Source: Kaistia sp. 32K
GTDB taxonomy: Bacteria; Pseudomonadota; Alphaproteobacteria; Rhizobiales; Kaistiaceae
NCBI RefSeq assembly: GCF_016629525.1
Contig: NZ_AP024269.1
Span: 434,001 to 498,000 of the forward strand
Direction of reading: 5' to 3'
Length of the DNA stretch: 64,000 nucleotides
Positions 63,567 through 64,000 of the stretch are shown piece by piece. Made by a program: the position numbers and the translations under genes. The first letter of the stretch is position 1, and each line of letters begins with the position of its first letter. Under the pieces are notes generated by a model, which was not told the origin of the DNA, made no database searches, and saw nothing but the letters and a program-made list of their open reading frames with translations.

Positions 63567-64000
63567 CCACGCTCTACCGGATCGAGCCGCTGGCTTCGAC
63601 GCAGGATCGCAGCGCGTTTCGCTGTGGCAATGATCGTATCGACCGCTTCTTCCTGAATGTCGTTTCGCAGGATATCCGGCGGAACTATGTGCGCTGCTTT
63701 GTCTGCATCGATCTGGAAAGCGAGGCGCTTGCCGGGTTCTACACCTTGTCGGCGCAATCCGTTGATCTCGGCGATATCCCCGCCGAGATGGCGAAGAAGC
63801 TGCCGCGCTATCCACGAATGCCCTGTGTGCTGATCGGCTGGCTCGCCGTCGATCATCGCTTTGCCCGACGCGGCATCGGTTCGCTCTTGCTGGCGGACGC
63901 GCTGGATCGTGTCGCTCGCTCCGAAATCGGCGCCCATGCCGTGCTGGTCGATCCGATCGACGCGGCGGCGACCGAATTCTACCGCCGCCACGCCTTCGTG
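63563..64000 (+). CDS. GNAT-family toxin (TacT-like), 3' end outside the window
   Basis: At least 146 codons of an N-acetyltransferase toxin that in characterised TacT systems acetylates the amino group of charged tRNA and blocks translation. It starts with TTG at 63563, overlapping the antitoxin stop (TTGA). Visible features are LYRIEPLASTQDRSAFRCGNDRIDRFF, a TacT-typical N-terminus, and the acetyl-CoA loop VDHRFARRGIGSLLLADALDRV, then ATEFYRRHAFV up to the window end. No ATG start exists in this frame; the TTG makes the overlap exact, the normal arrangement. Confidence 0.85.
   Translation, partial: MTTLYRIEPLASTQDRSAFRCGNDRIDRFFLNVVSQDIRRNYVRCFVCIDLESEALAGFYTLSAQSVDLGDIPAEMAKKLPRYPRMPCVLIGWLAVDHRFARRGIGSLLLADALDRVARSEIGAHAVLVDPIDAAATEFYRRHAFV

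Overview
The window looks like chromosomal DNA of an alphaproteobacterium, most likely of the order Hyphomicrobiales (Rhizobiales). Base composition is high in G+C with strong G/C preference at third codon positions. The gene types (urtABCDE, aglA-type alpha-glucoside cluster, cysG-DUF2849-cysI-cysH-DUF934, zwf-edd) and the scattered inverted-repeat elements between genes fit that order. This placement is by gene content; no rRNA or tRNA gene is present to test it.

Layout. 1-4 kb: the end of an RND efflux pump, a severed outer-membrane factor leader, a LuxR regulator, a DUF1294 protein, a small lipoprotein and a Tat-exported FMN hydroxy-acid oxidase. 4.1-9.1 kb: a yhiI-rbbA-yhhJ type exporter operon. 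9.1-15.4 kb: RidA, then a sugar-type ABC importer whose normally fused RbsA-like ATPase is two overlapping genes, followed by an amidohydrolase/lactonase. 15.6-18.5 kb: a polysaccharide deacetylase, a single-domain response regulator, MgtC and DUF1345. 18.5-26.5 kb: pbpC and a thioester alpha-2-macroglobulin, a periplasmic defence pair. 26.6-37.6 kb: a NarL-type regulator and a large hybrid kinase fused to an NCS1-like transporter domain, divergent from the urea importer urtABCDE. 37.6-42.4 kb: a small conserved-looking protein, an inverse autotransporter with a beta-helix passenger, dgoA-dgoK and an LprI-like protein. 42.5-49.9 kb: a LacI regulator and an alpha-glucoside ABC importer with its GH13 glucosidase. 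50-52.3 kb: a GST, a RES/Xre toxin-antitoxin pair with a paired operator, and a 130-nt pure purine tract. 52.3-57.8 kb: a Cys-rich repeat protein, an SMP-30 lactonase, zwf and edd with no pgl between them. 57.8-63.2 kb: the assimilatory sulfate reduction operon and a 2Fe-2S ferredoxin. 63.2-64 kb: a DUF1778/GNAT toxin-antitoxin pair cut by the window end.

How it fits together: most of the window is nutrient uptake and central carbon entry. Alpha-glucosides are imported, cleaved to hexose and can be oxidised through Zwf and Edd, the Entner-Doudoroff route. KDP-galactonate enters through DgoK/DgoA. Urea nitrogen comes in through Urt, probably sensed by the neighbouring transporter-fused kinase. 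Sulfate is reduced through CysH and CysI.

The most interesting points are the transporter-sensor fusion beside urt with a TACGTC-N4-GACGTA site before urtA, the split ATPase, a mobile palindromic element lying in frame inside pbpC, the paired TCCA-N4-TGGA operators of the RES/Xre module, the operator-flanked TacA/TacT-like module, a probable ATT start codon, and hairpins after all three solute-binding-protein genes. I found no CRISPR array, prophage, insertion sequence or clearly new multi-gene system.
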